Source of the DNA: Microbacterium lacus
GTDB lineage: Bacteria; Actinomycetota; Actinomycetes; Actinomycetales; Microbacteriaceae
Assembly: GCF_039531105.1 (NCBI RefSeq)
Contig: NZ_BAAAPK010000001.1
Coordinates: forward strand, 1,302,001 to 1,366,000
DNA: 64,000 nt
Direction: 5' to 3'
The number at the start of each line of letters is the position of its first letter. Position 1 is the stretch's first letter. The position numbers and the translations under genes were made by a program. A model generated the notes under the pieces. It worked only from the letters and a program-made list of their open reading frames with translations, searched no databases and was not told the DNA's origin. Below are positions 50,324-59,436 of the stretch, piece after piece.

Positions 50324-51322
50324 GTGAACACCACCGATACCGCCGTCCCCGTCCGCCGCGTCGGAAGCTCCGGCCTTCTCGTGTCGGCGACCGGGCTCGG
50401 CTGCAACAACTTCGGCCGGCCGGGGACGCGCACCGCGACGCTCGACGGGACGATCGAGGTGCTGGATGCCGCGATCGAGGCGGGTGTCACGTTCCTGGAC
50501 ACCGCCGACATGTACGGCGGCGAGCCGGGTCTCAGCGAGACGCTCATGGGCGAGGCACTGCAGGGACGCCGCGACCAGGTCGTCCTGGCCACCAAGTTCG
50601 GTCACCCCGGCCGCGACATGGGATACCGGATCTCCGCGGCGAAAGGCTCACGGTCCTATGTGCGCGTCGCGGTGGAGGAGTCGCTGCGACGTCTGCGCAC
50701 CGACTGGATCGATCTGTATCAGCTGCACGTCCCCGACCCGCAGACGCCGATCACCGAAACCCTGTCGGTTCTGGAGGATCTGGTCCGCGAGGGCAAGATC
50801 CGGTACTTCGGTCACTCGAACCTCTCCGGATGGCAGATCGCGGATGCCGATCACCGCGCGACGGATCGCGGCAGTCGCTTCGTCTCGGCGCAGAACCACT
50901 ACAGCCCGCTCGCACGGGCGGCCGAGCGTGATGTGCTGCCGGCGGCGCGGCACTTCGGGCTGGGGTTCTTTCCGTTCTTCCCGCTGCACAACGGGCTGCT
51001 CACCGGCAAGTTCACGCGCGACGGCGGACCGGAGGGCAGTCGCATCATGATGCAGCGTCGTCATGTGTGGCAGGACGCCCCCTGGGACGCGCTCGAGCAG
51101 TACCAGCGGTTCTGCGACGAGCGCGGCATCTCGATGCTGCAGGCGACGTTCGGTTGGCTGCTCGCGCAGCCGGCGCTTTCGAGCGTCATCGCCGGTGCGA
51201 CGAGCCCTGAGCAGGTGCGCGCCAACGCCGAGGCCGCCGCGGCGTGGACGCCGTCCGACGCCGACCTGGCGGTCATCGACGGACTCTTCCCGCTCGTGGA
51301 GGACCCCGCCGCGCGCGTGTGA
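50324..51322 (+). CDS. Aldo/keto reductase
   Basis: 332 aa, NADPH-dependent carbonyl reductase fold. Features: GLGCNNFGRPG, FLDTADMYGG (Asp and catalytic Tyr near residues 64-66), VVLATKFGHPG (catalytic Lys), YQLHVPD (His) and SVIAGATSPEQVRANAEAA (cofactor-binding end). Substrate cannot be told from the sequence. GTG start, leaderless-type promoter. It stands alone. Confidence 0.9.
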   Translation: MNTTDTAVPVRRVGSSGLLVSATGLGCNNFGRPGTRTATLDGTIEVLDAAIEAGVTFLDTADMYGGEPGLSETLMGEALQGRRDQVVLATKFGHPGRDMGYRISAAKGSRSYVRVAVEESLRRLRTDWIDLYQLHVPDPQTPITETLSVLEDLVREGKIRYFGHSNLSGWQIADADHRATDRGSRFVSAQNHYSPLARAAERDVLPAARHFGLGFFPFFPLHNGLLTGKFTRDGGPEGSRIMMQRRHVWQDAPWDALEQYQRFCDERGISMLQATFGWLLAQPALSSVIAGATSPEQVRANAEAAAAWTPSDADLAVIDGLFPLVEDPAARV

Positions 51323-51419
51323 CCGGGGCCGCCGTCGGCAATGTCAGTAGGATATGAAGACGTCGACAGGACCGCTCGGGTTCCGTCGCCGCTGATGTCG
51401 GCTAACGGGAGGACGGGGC

Positions 51420-52244
51420 GTGCCCGAGGAATCCACCCACTCCCATTCCGTGCCGACGCCGGACGGGACGATCGAGCTCACCTGGGCGGGTGTGACGCAC
51501 ACCGGGCGCCGACGCGAGATCAACCAGGACGCCCTGCTCGCCAGCTATCCGCTGTTCATCGTCGCCGACGGCATGGGCGGGCACATCGGCGGGGAGATCG
51601 CCAGCGCCAGCACGGTCGATCGGCTCGGTGGTGTCGTCGCGGACGGTCCGGTGAACCCGAAGACGATCGAGAAGGCGCTCACGCGCGCGGTGCGCGACAT
51701 CGCCTCGCACCCGGAGACGACCGACGACGGCACGGGGACGACCCTGACCGGCGTCTACCTCGACCTGAGTGACGGCCCTCCGCAGTGGGTGACGCTCAAC
51801 ATCGGCGACTCGCGGGTCTACCTCGTCCGCGAGGGGGACATCGAGCAGATCACGACGGATCACTCCGTCGTCCAGGAGCTGATCGCCGCGGGACGACTGA
51901 GCCCGGAAGAGGCGGAGAACCACCCCTACGGCAACGTGATCACGCGCGCCGTCGGTCCCAGCGAGAGTGTCGCACCCGACTACGTGCGGCTGGACGTGGT
52001 GGACGGCGACCGCTTCGTCATCTGCTCGGACGGGCTCACGAAAGAGCTCACCGATTACGGGATCCAGCACTTCCTGAGGGAGAACGACGATCCTGCCGCC
52101 GCTGTCGAGGCGATGCTGGATGCCGCGCTCGAGAACGGGGGGCGTGACAACATCACGATCATCGTGCTCGATGTCACGGTGCGCGTGACGGCGGACGATC
52201 CGGAGAACGCTCCCGCGACGATCGCCGACTCCTCCCCAGCCTGA
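51420..52244 (+). CDS. PP2C-family serine/threonine protein phosphatase
   Basis: 274 aa. Mg/Mn-dependent phosphatase. Metal-binding motifs: GRRREINQDALL, FIVADGMGGHIGGEIAS, DGTGTTLTGVYL, FVICSDGLTKEL and GGRDNITIIVLDV. No membrane or sensor domain, so cytosolic. A TAGGAT hexamer lies at 51348-51353, giving a leader of about 60 bases. It precedes an EccC-like ATPase by 72 bases; in T7-type secretion loci phosphatases and kinases often sit beside the ATPase, but here there is no kinase. Confidence 0.92.
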   Translation: MPEESTHSHSVPTPDGTIELTWAGVTHTGRRREINQDALLASYPLFIVADGMGGHIGGEIASASTVDRLGGVVADGPVNPKTIEKALTRAVRDIASHPETTDDGTGTTLTGVYLDLSDGPPQWVTLNIGDSRVYLVREGDIEQITTDHSVVQELIAAGRLSPEEAENHPYGNVITRAVGPSESVAPDYVRLDVVDGDRFVICSDGLTKELTDYGIQHFLRENDDPAAAVEAMLDAALENGGRDNITIIVLDVTVRVTADDPENAPATIADSSPA

Positions 52245-52316
52245 GCGCCGTCGCACTTCTTCCCCGATCCCTCCCGAGCCGTCCTGCAGAGCGGCAACAC
52301 GTGATGTGCTCGGGAC

Positions 52317-55127
52317 GTGAGCGCGTCCTTCTCCCCGCCGCAGGCTCTGCGGGTCCGCACCGTTGCACCGCCACCGGAGCCGCTCGAGTTGCCCCCGCCG
52401 TGGACCGAGCCCGCTCGGCCGCCTGTCCCTCTCCTCGCCTCGGTCGTCCCGGTGGTCGGTGCGGTTGCGCTGTGGGCTGTGACCGGCTCGATCCTCGCTC
52501 TCTGGCTGGCAGCGCTCGGGCCCCTCATCGCGGGCGCGAGCATGCTCGACGGAGCGCGCAGCAGCCGACGTGAGAAGCGCCGCGCGGAGCGCGCGGCGAG
52601 CATCGCGCGCGCCCAGGTCGGTCACGACATCGACGAGCGTCACGCCGACGAGCGCGAACGACTCCGCGCTCGGCATCCGGATCTCGCAGGGTTCGCCGAC
52701 CGGCCGGCCGAGGTCTGGCGGGTCGTACCCGGTCGCGCCGAGGCCCTGGTGCTCGGGAGAGGCGAGCGTCCGAGCGCGCTTCGGGTCACGGGGGGCGGTG
52801 ACGATCCCGCGAGCGCCGACCTGCGGCGACGCGCGAGTCTGCTGGCGTCGGCTCCGGTCGCGGTACCCCTTCCGTCGACTCTCGCTGTCGTCGGCCCGCC
52901 TGTGCTCGCCCGCGCGGTCGTCCGCGCCGTCGTGCTCCAGCTCGCCCTGATCAGTCCACCGGGAGCCCTCCGCGTCGTCGGCCCCCTCCGCGGCGAGAAT
53001 GCGTGGGCCGAGGTGCTTCCGCACCGACGCACGACCGCGGGCCTCGGGCTCGCTCTCGCGGCGCCGGGGGAGGCGATTGCACACGACGCCGACGTCATGA
53101 TCATCCGGACCCGAACCGAGGATCCGCCGCCCGTCGCGGATGTCGTGCTCACGGTGCGCACGCCGGACGATGCCGTACTGGACGTCGGCGGCGAGGTCGT
53201 GCCGGTCGCCGTGGAGGCGATCGGCGAAGCGCAGGCGCGACGGCTGGCGACCTGGCTCGTGCGCCGGGCCGGAGACGAGGGGCGCGAGGAGGGCCGGGTC
53301 GCGGTCATCGCCCTCGCCGGTCTTCTGCTCGATGCCCCGCCGTCCGTGCCGGGGCGCCTGTGCGCTCCGGTGGGACTCGAAGCGGACGAGCCCTGCGTGA
53401 TCGACCTCGTGGACGACGGGCCGCACGCGATCGTGGCGGGGGTGACCGGTTCGGGAAAGTCGGAGTTGCTCATCACCTGGGTGCTGGCGCTGAGCGCGCG
53501 CCACCCGCCCGGCGAGGTGAGCTTCCTCTTGGCGGACTTCAAGGGCGGAACCGCGTTCGATGCTCTCGCGGGAGTCCCGCACGTGACCGGCGTCATCACG
53601 GACCTCGACGGGACAGGGGCGCGTCGCGCGATCGAGAGCCTTCGTGCGGAGGTGCGGTGGCGCGAGGCGGAGCTCGCGCGGGTCGGCGCGCGCGACATCC
53701 GCGACCCCCGGGTCCGGATTCCCCGCCTCGTGATCGTCGTGGACGAGTTCGCGGCGCTGCTGGGCGAGCACCCCGAACTGCATGCGGTCTTCACCGACGT
53801 CGCCGCGCGCGGCCGCGCGCTCGGGATGCACCTCATCCTGGGCACGCAGCGACCGTCGGGGGTGATCAGGGAGAGCCTGCTCGCCAACTGCCCGCTCCGG
53901 ATCAGTCTGAGGGTGACCGATCCTGCTGACAGCAGGGCTGTCATCGGCACCGAGCGGGCGGCGCTGCTGCCCGGCGATCCGGGCTCGCGCGGCATCGCAC
54001 TCGTGCGGACGGCAGCCGACCCCTCGGCGCGGCGTGTGCGCGTCGCGCTGTCCGCGCCGGCGGACGCCGCCGCGATCGCCGAGTCCGCTGCGGCGGAGCC
54101 GCCGCCGAGACGCCCCTGGCTGCCGGAGCTTCCGGTGTCCGTGCTGCTGTCCGAACTGCCCGGGCCCCCAGGAGGCCCGGCCGAACCGGGTTTCCTGCCG
54201 TTCGGGCTGGCCGACGAACCGGAGCGGCAGAGCCAGTGCACGGTGGGGCTCGCCGCATCGGAACGTGGCTTGCTGGTCGTCGGCGCGGGCGGAACGGGGA
54301 AGTCCACCGTGCTGCGCTCGCTCCTGGCCGGCTCGACGGATGTCGTCCGCGTGGCCGGGTCGGGAGAGCAGGTCTGGGATGCCGTCGCGGCCGCGTCCCG
54401 CGCGACGCCCGGGACCCTCGTGGTGATCGACGACCTCGACACCCTGACCGGAGACCTGCCTGCCGAGTACGGCCGAGAGCTCCTGGAGCGGATCGAGCGA
54501 CTGACCCGCCGGGCGGGGGAGAGCGGCATCCGTGTCGTGGCCGCCGCGCAGCGGCTCGTCGGCGGGGCCGCGCGCATCGCCGAACTCCTCCCGCGTCGAC
54601 TCGTGCTGGGGACCTCTTCGCGCTCGGAGCACATCGCCGCCGGAGGCGACCCGGCCGTGTACGCGCCCGCGCTGCCCCCGGGGCGCGGCTGGCTCGACGG
54701 TCGTGCCGTGCAGGTCGCCGTCGTCCCGGACGCCCCTGTGCCGGTCGCGCCGGAGTCGGCTCCGTGGATCCCCGAGGGTCCGCTGACCGGGATGATCCGT
54801 CGCGGTTCCGTCCTGCGCCCGCCGGACGCCTGGGTGGGAGCCGGCGTGTGCATCGTTGCCCTCGAGGAATTCGTCCGGGGCGAGTGGGCTCGCTCCGGCC
54901 GCGTCGTCGTGACGGGAGACCCCGACGACTGGCAGCGTCAGTGGCGCTGGCTGCACACGTTCCGCGCCGACCACGACCTCGTGGTGGACGCCGGCTGCGC
55001 CGCCGACTACCGGCTGCTCACCGGCGACCGGGATCTCCCGCCGTACTGCGAACCCCGAGCCCACCGGGCCTGGCTGATGCGCGCGGGGGGACCGGCGCAG
55101 CGCGTCGTGTTGCCCGCACCGGGTTGA
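52317..55127 (+). CDS. EccC-like FtsK/SpoIIIE ATPase, orphan
   Basis: 936 aa. N-terminal Pro-rich tail and two transmembrane helices (about residues 38-80), a soluble DUF-type linker, then two FtsK/SpoIIIE ATPase domains. The first has Walker A GVTGSGKSE near 377 and Walker B LVIVVDEFAALLG near 478; the second GAGGTGKST near 655 and LVVIDDLDTL near 702. This matches the T7SS motor EccC, which normally has three ATPase domains, here two. No EccB/D/E, WXG100 or mycosin gene is in the window. GTG start. May be a stand-alone WXG100-like secretion motor or a DNA pump. It is 31 bases before the permease gene. Confidence 0.75.
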   Translation: MSASFSPPQALRVRTVAPPPEPLELPPPWTEPARPPVPLLASVVPVVGAVALWAVTGSILALWLAALGPLIAGASMLDGARSSRREKRRAERAASIARAQVGHDIDERHADERERLRARHPDLAGFADRPAEVWRVVPGRAEALVLGRGERPSALRVTGGGDDPASADLRRRASLLASAPVAVPLPSTLAVVGPPVLARAVVRAVVLQLALISPPGALRVVGPLRGENAWAEVLPHRRTTAGLGLALAAPGEAIAHDADVMIIRTRTEDPPPVADVVLTVRTPDDAVLDVGGEVVPVAVEAIGEAQARRLATWLVRRAGDEGREEGRVAVIALAGLLLDAPPSVPGRLCAPVGLEADEPCVIDLVDDGPHAIVAGVTGSGKSELLITWVLALSARHPPGEVSFLLADFKGGTAFDALAGVPHVTGVITDLDGTGARRAIESLRAEVRWREAELARVGARDIRDPRVRIPRLVIVVDEFAALLGEHPELHAVFTDVAARGRALGMHLILGTQRPSGVIRESLLANCPLRISLRVTDPADSRAVIGTERAALLPGDPGSRGIALVRTAADPSARRVRVALSAPADAAAIAESAAAEPPPRRPWLPELPVSVLLSELPGPPGGPAEPGFLPFGLADEPERQSQCTVGLAASERGLLVVGAGGTGKSTVLRSLLAGSTDVVRVAGSGEQVWDAVAAASRATPGTLVVIDDLDTLTGDLPAEYGRELLERIERLTRRAGESGIRVVAAAQRLVGGAARIAELLPRRLVLGTSSRSEHIAAGGDPAVYAPALPPGRGWLDGRAVQVAVVPDAPVPVAPESAPWIPEGPLTGMIRRGSVLRPPDAWVGAGVCIVALEEFVRGEWARSGRVVVTGDPDDWQRQWRWLHTFRADHDLVVDAGCAADYRLLTGDRDLPPYCEPRAHRAWLMRAGGPAQRVVLPAPG

Positions 55128-55146
55128 CCGCCCTGACGCCACCCCC

Positions 55147-55152
55147 TACGGT
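55147..55152 (+). promoter_or_regulatory. -10 hexamer TACGGT, leaderless-type promoter
   Basis: TACGGT ends six bases before the GTG start of the permease gene. Confidence 0.4.
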
Positions 55153-55158
55153 CACTGT

Positions 55159-56721
55159 GTGACCACAACACCGATCTCCCTCGACCGACCCGAAGGCAAG
55201 GGACTCGCCGCCGGCACACTCGGACTCTGGGGATCCACGGTCATCGGGCTCGCCTCGACTGCCCCGGTGTATTCGCTCGTCGCGACGCTCGGCTTCGTCG
55301 TGCTCGCCGTCGGCGCCCAGGCCCCGGTGATCTTCATCCTCGCCTTCGTGCCCATGCTGTTCATCGCCTTCGCCTACCGGGAACTCAACAACGAGATCCC
55401 GGACTGCGGCACGACTTTCACCTGGGGCACGAAGGCGTTCGGCCCCTGGGTCGGCTGGCTCGGCGGGTGGGGTGTCGCGGTGGCGGGGATGGTCGTGCTG
55501 GCCAATCTCGCCCAGATCGCCGGCATCTACTTCTGGGCTCTCGTGGACGGGATCATCCAGAACCCGTCGGACGCCCTGCTGGCCGACAACGTTCCGCTGG
55601 TCACTGTGACCGGCGTGGTCTTCATCGCCGCGATGACGTGGATCAGCTGGCGAGGAGTCGAGATCGGCGAGCGCGTCCAGAACATCCTGCTCGGCATCCA
55701 GTACCTCGCACTGGCGATCTTCGTCGTCGCGGCGCTCTGGCACTTCTTCGCCGGGACGGCGCCGGACCCCACCCCGTTCGATTGGGCGTGGTTCAACCCG
55801 TTCGCGCTCGGGGACTGGAGCAGCTTCATCGAGGCGATCCTGCTCGCCCTGTTCATCTACTGGGGATGGGACACCTGCCTGGCGCTGAACGAGGAGACGA
55901 AGGATCCCAAGCGCATCCCCGGACGCGCAGCCCTTCTCACCACGGTGTTCCTGCTGATCACCTACGTCGGCGTCACGGTCGCCGCGATGATGTACGCGGG
56001 TCTCGGGGACACCGGGACGGGCCTGGGCAACGAGGCGAACGCGGATGACTTCTTCCTCGCGATCAAGGACGGACTGCTGGGTCCGGTCGGCTGGATCCTG
56101 GTGGTGGCCGTCATGATCTCCGCGATTTCGTCCACGCAGACCACGATCCTCCCGACGGCGCGCGGCACTCTCGCGATGGCGGCGTACAAGGCGCTGCCCA
56201 AGCGGTTCGCCACGGTCCACCCGCGCTACAAGACGCCGTCCTTCTCGACGCTCGTCATGGGCGTGGTGGCATCGGTGTACTACATCGGCATGACGCTGAT
56301 CAGCGACAACATCCTCCAGGACTCGATTCTCTCGCTCGGGCTCGCGATCGCCTTCTACTACGCCGTGACGGGCTACGCGTGCGTCTGGTACTTCCGGCGG
56401 GACCTCTTCTCGTCGGCGCGCGACTTCTTCTACAAGGGCCTCTTCCCGCTGCTGGGCGCGCTCATGCTCACGTACGCGTTCGTCCAGTCCGCGATCGACA
56501 TGTACGACGTCGACTACGGCTACACCGTGCTGTTCGGCATCGGCGGCACGTTCGTCCTGGGCATCGGATCCCTCGCGTTCGGGGTCGTCCTGATGCTCAT
56601 CTGGTTCGCGTTCCCGCGGTCCAAGGCGTTCTTCCGCGGGCAGAGCCTCAATCGCGAAACGCCCGTTCTCGTTCCCGACGACCCCGCTGCCTACATCCGC
56701 TCGGTCGACGGCGGCGTCTGA
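55159..56721 (+). CDS. APC-family amino acid permease
   Basis: 520 aa with about 12 hydrophobic segments. Amino acid/proton symporter or exchanger in the cytoplasmic membrane. The start has LGLWGSTVIGLASTAPVYSL, with the GSTVIG stretch corresponding to the unwound helix 1 substrate site, and WLGGWGVAVAGMVVLANLAQ follows near residue 97. It converges with ald and asparaginase genes, so import of alanine or asparagine and their breakdown is a plausible theme. Exact substrate unknown. Confidence 0.87.
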   Translation: MTTTPISLDRPEGKGLAAGTLGLWGSTVIGLASTAPVYSLVATLGFVVLAVGAQAPVIFILAFVPMLFIAFAYRELNNEIPDCGTTFTWGTKAFGPWVGWLGGWGVAVAGMVVLANLAQIAGIYFWALVDGIIQNPSDALLADNVPLVTVTGVVFIAAMTWISWRGVEIGERVQNILLGIQYLALAIFVVAALWHFFAGTAPDPTPFDWAWFNPFALGDWSSFIEAILLALFIYWGWDTCLALNEETKDPKRIPGRAALLTTVFLLITYVGVTVAAMMYAGLGDTGTGLGNEANADDFFLAIKDGLLGPVGWILVVAVMISAISSTQTTILPTARGTLAMAAYKALPKRFATVHPRYKTPSFSTLVMGVVASVYYIGMTLISDNILQDSILSLGLAIAFYYAVTGYACVWYFRRDLFSSARDFFYKGLFPLLGALMLTYAFVQSAIDMYDVDYGYTVLFGIGGTFVLGIGSLAFGVVLMLIWFAFPRSKAFFRGQSLNRETPVLVPDDPAAYIRSVDGGV

Positions 56722-56736
56722 CCGCCGCCGTCGACC
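56703..56736. terminator. Perfect 13-bp hairpin between convergent genes
   Basis: GGTCGACGGCGGC at 56703-56715 pairs fully with GCCGCCGTCGACC at 56724-56736 around an 8-base loop. The permease stop codon is inside the loop. Serves both converging genes, so likely a bidirectional terminator. Confidence 0.75.
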
Positions 56737-56742
56737 GGCGTC

Positions 56743-57858
56743 TCAGCGGAGGGCGTCGGCGAGCGGGACCGGCGCGATCCCGTGCGCGTTCGCGACACCC
56801 GGATTCACGACTGCTCCGCCGTGGGTGTTCAGACCGCCTGCGAGCGCCGCGTCGGCCCGCAGCGCGTCCCGCCAGCCGTGCCGTGCGATCTGGCGGATGT
56901 ACGGCATCGTGGCGTTCGTGAGGGCGGACGTGGAGGTGTTCGGCACGGCGCCGGGCATGTTCGCCACGCAGTAGAACACGCTGCCGTGCACCGGGAACGT
57001 CGGATCGGCGTGCGTGGTGGGGTGCGTGTCCTCGAAGCAGCCGCCTTGATCGACCGCGATGTCCACGAGCACGGAACCGGGGCGCATCCGGGAGACCATC
57101 TCGTTCGTGACGAGCTTGGGTGCCTTCGCCCCCGGGATGAGAACGGAGCCGATCACGAGATCGGAATCGACCACCGCACGGTCGAGATCCAGGGGGTTGG
57201 AGGCCGCGGTCTTCACGCGCCCCTGGAAGTGGTCGTCGAGGTAGCGCAGGCGCTGGACGTTCGTGTCGAAGATCGTCACGTCGGCCCCGAGTCCGACGGC
57301 GATCACCGCGGCGTTCGCACCCGCCACGCCGCCGCCGATCACGGTCACGCGGGCCGGTCGCGTGCCCGGCACACCCGACATGAGCAGCCCGAGACCGCCC
57401 GCGGAACGCATGAGGGTCGACGCGCCGACCGTCGGTGCCAGACGCCCCGCGACTTCGCTCATCGGTGCCAGCAGGGGCAGACCGCCGCCGGCGAGTTGCA
57501 CGGTCTCGTACGCGATCGCGGTCACTGCGTCTGCGACCAGCCGGTCGGTCAGCGGTCGGTCGGCGGCGAGGTGGAGGTAGGTGAACAGCACGAGGTCGTC
57601 GCGGAAGAAGCCGTACTCGCTCTGGATCGGCTCCTTCACTTTCAGGAGAAGCTCGGCGCGGGCCCACACCTCCGCGGCCTCGTCGAGCATCGTCGCTCCG
57701 GCGGCCTCGTATTCGGCATCCGGCATGGACGAGCCCGCGCCCGCGCCGCGCTGCACGAACACCTCATGACCCGCCTGCGCGAGGTCGTGGACGCCCGCGG
57801 GCGTGAGAGCCACACGGTACTCGTTGTTCTTGACTTCGGTGGGGACGGAGATCCTCAT
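56743..57858 (-). CDS. ald: Alanine dehydrogenase
   Basis: 371 aa. NAD-dependent oxidative deamination of alanine to pyruvate. Start MRISVPTEVKNNEYRVALTP; KVKEPIQSEYGFF near residue 74, TYLHLAAD (catalytic His near 95) and the NAD Rossmann loop VTVIGGGVAGANAAVIAVGL near 168-187. The ATG at 57858 is chosen; the frame continues open upstream but that sequence is antisense to the asparaginase gene. It follows the asparaginase gene by 35 bases on the same strand. Confidence 0.94.
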   Translation of the reverse strand: MRISVPTEVKNNEYRVALTPAGVHDLAQAGHEVFVQRGAGAGSSMPDAEYEAAGATMLDEAAEVWARAELLLKVKEPIQSEYGFFRDDLVLFTYLHLAADRPLTDRLVADAVTAIAYETVQLAGGGLPLLAPMSEVAGRLAPTVGASTLMRSAGGLGLLMSGVPGTRPARVTVIGGGVAGANAAVIAVGLGADVTIFDTNVQRLRYLDDHFQGRVKTAASNPLDLDRAVVDSDLVIGSVLIPGAKAPKLVTNEMVSRMRPGSVLVDIAVDQGGCFEDTHPTTHADPTFPVHGSVFYCVANMPGAVPNTSTSALTNATMPYIRQIARHGWRDALRADAALAGGLNTHGGAVVNPGVANAHGIAPVPLADALR

Positions 57859-57893
57859 CGTCGAGATCCTTTCCGCTCCGGGTCGGAGCGCCT

Positions 57894-58883
57894 CTAGAAA
57901 GCGGGGCGGATGGCCCCGACAACCTGGTCGCCGCCCGAGACGGACAGCGCGAGTTCTGCGGTGGCGGCGGCGACGTCCGCGGCGGCCAGGGCGCCTTGCT
58001 GCTCGAGGAGTCGCAGCGCCACCACCGTGGCCGCCCGCCCGCTCCCGTCCAGCATCTTCAGTGCCACGGTCGTGCCGTCCGGGGCCACCATCACCATGAC
58101 GCCTTCGGCGCCGCCCTTCGCGAACACGCCGAGGCGTTCGATCACGACCGTGTCCGCGCGCCCCGGGCCGTCGATCGTCCATGGGTTCTCCCGGACGGCG
58201 CGAACGAGCATCCCCGCGCTGCGGTGCAGCGCGAAGGGGGAGCGCTCCGAGGACGTTCCGACCCGATGGATCGCCTTGACGAGCCCGCCGAGGCTCATCG
58301 CATAGACCGGAGCGCCGCATCCGTCGATCGCGGTCGCCGCGAAGCGCTCGCCCACGAGACGCTCGGCCACATCGCGGATGTGGACCTGAAGCGGGTGCTC
58401 GGGGGAGAGATAGCTCTCGGTCGGCCACCCGTTCACGGTGCACGTGAGGAGCATCGCGGCGTGCTTGCCCGAGCAGTTCATGCGGATGCGCGACGGTGCG
58501 CCACCTGCGCGTACGACCTCATCCCGCGTGCTCTGGTCGCCGGGCCATGCCGGCGGGCAGCGCAGCGCGTCCTCGGAGAGGCCTGCCGCGTCCAGCACGT
58601 CGCGCACGACCGAGACATGCCGGTCCGTGCCGGAGTGGCTCGCCGTCGCCATGCCGAGTCGCTCGCCGTCGAGCGGCGCACCCGCGGTCAGGCACGCCAG
58701 TGCCTGCAGCGGCTTCAGGCTCGAACGGGGGAGGATCGGCGCGGAGGTGTCGCCCAGCACCCGCACCGGAGTACCGGCGGGATCCACCACGATCGCGGCG
58801 CCCGCGTGCCGGGATTCGACGAAGCCGCTGCGTTCGACGACGGCGAGTTCGACGGCATCGGCGACGGCGAAGGTCTGCGGCAC
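57894..58883 (-). CDS. L-asparaginase II-type (thermolabile-asparaginase family)
   Basis: 329 aa, PF06089-type, unrelated to the E. coli enzymes. Motifs: VERSGFVESRHAGAAIVVD, LPRSSLKPLQALACL, HSGTDRHV and MNCSGKHAAMLLTCTVNGWP, which hold the Ser-Lys residues used in this family. Cytosolic. Releases aspartate and ammonium from asparagine. Likely co-transcribed with ald; the two with the permease suggest amino acid catabolism. Confidence 0.9.
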   Translation of the reverse strand: MPQTFAVADAVELAVVERSGFVESRHAGAAIVVDPAGTPVRVLGDTSAPILPRSSLKPLQALACLTAGAPLDGERLGMATASHSGTDRHVSVVRDVLDAAGLSEDALRCPPAWPGDQSTRDEVVRAGGAPSRIRMNCSGKHAAMLLTCTVNGWPTESYLSPEHPLQVHIRDVAERLVGERFAATAIDGCGAPVYAMSLGGLVKAIHRVGTSSERSPFALHRSAGMLVRAVRENPWTIDGPGRADTVVIERLGVFAKGGAEGVMVMVAPDGTTVALKMLDGSGRAATVVALRLLEQQGALAAADVAAATAELALSVSGGDQVVGAIRPAF

Positions 58884-58937
58884 CCCGCCAGCCTACCGCC
58901 CGCACCCCGCCGATCCCGGGCGTGTCAGACTGGGACG

Positions 58938-59432
58938 ATGTTCGGCGAGCACCGGTACGCCCTGCGCACCATCTGGACCGGGAACCGCGGTGCGGGCACC
59001 CGCGGCTACCGCGATTACGATCGCAGCGTCAAGATCGAAGTCGAGGGGAAGCCCGACCTGCTGGCCTCGTCCGACAAGCCGTTCCGCGGTGACCCGGCGC
59101 GCTGGAATCCCGAGGATCTCCTGCTCGCCGCGCTCAGCGAATGCCACCTCCTGTCCTATCTGCACGCGTGCGTGCAAGCCGGGGTCGTGGTGGTGGCCTA
59201 CCGCGACGAGGCGACCGGAGTGATGGTCGAGGACGGCAGGGGCGGCGGGGCTTTCCGCGAGGTCGAGCTGCGGCCGCACGTCGTCGTCGCGGACGCCGCG
59301 ATGGTGGATGCCGCGACCGCCGCGCACGCGCAGGCGAACGAGTGGTGCTTCATCGCGAACTCCGTGAACTTCCCGGTGCGCCACGTCCCGACGATCGAGG
59401 TGTCCGCCTCGGCGAGCGTCGTATCGGAGTGA
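58938..59432 (+). CDS. OsmC family peroxiredoxin-like protein
   Basis: 164 aa. OsmC/Ohr fold, thiol-dependent detoxification of organic peroxides. WNPEDLLLAALSECHLLSYLHAC holds a resolving/peroxidatic Cys near residue 69, with VEGKPDLLASSDKPFRGD before it. The second Cys of the family is expected at WCFIANS near residue 136. The ATG at 58938 is chosen; the long frame upstream is a shadow of the asparaginase gene. Confidence 0.87.
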   Translation: MFGEHRYALRTIWTGNRGAGTRGYRDYDRSVKIEVEGKPDLLASSDKPFRGDPARWNPEDLLLAALSECHLLSYLHACVQAGVVVVAYRDEATGVMVEDGRGGGAFREVELRPHVVVADAAMVDAATAAHAQANEWCFIANSVNFPVRHVPTIEVSASASVVSE

Positions 59433-59436
59433 CCGC

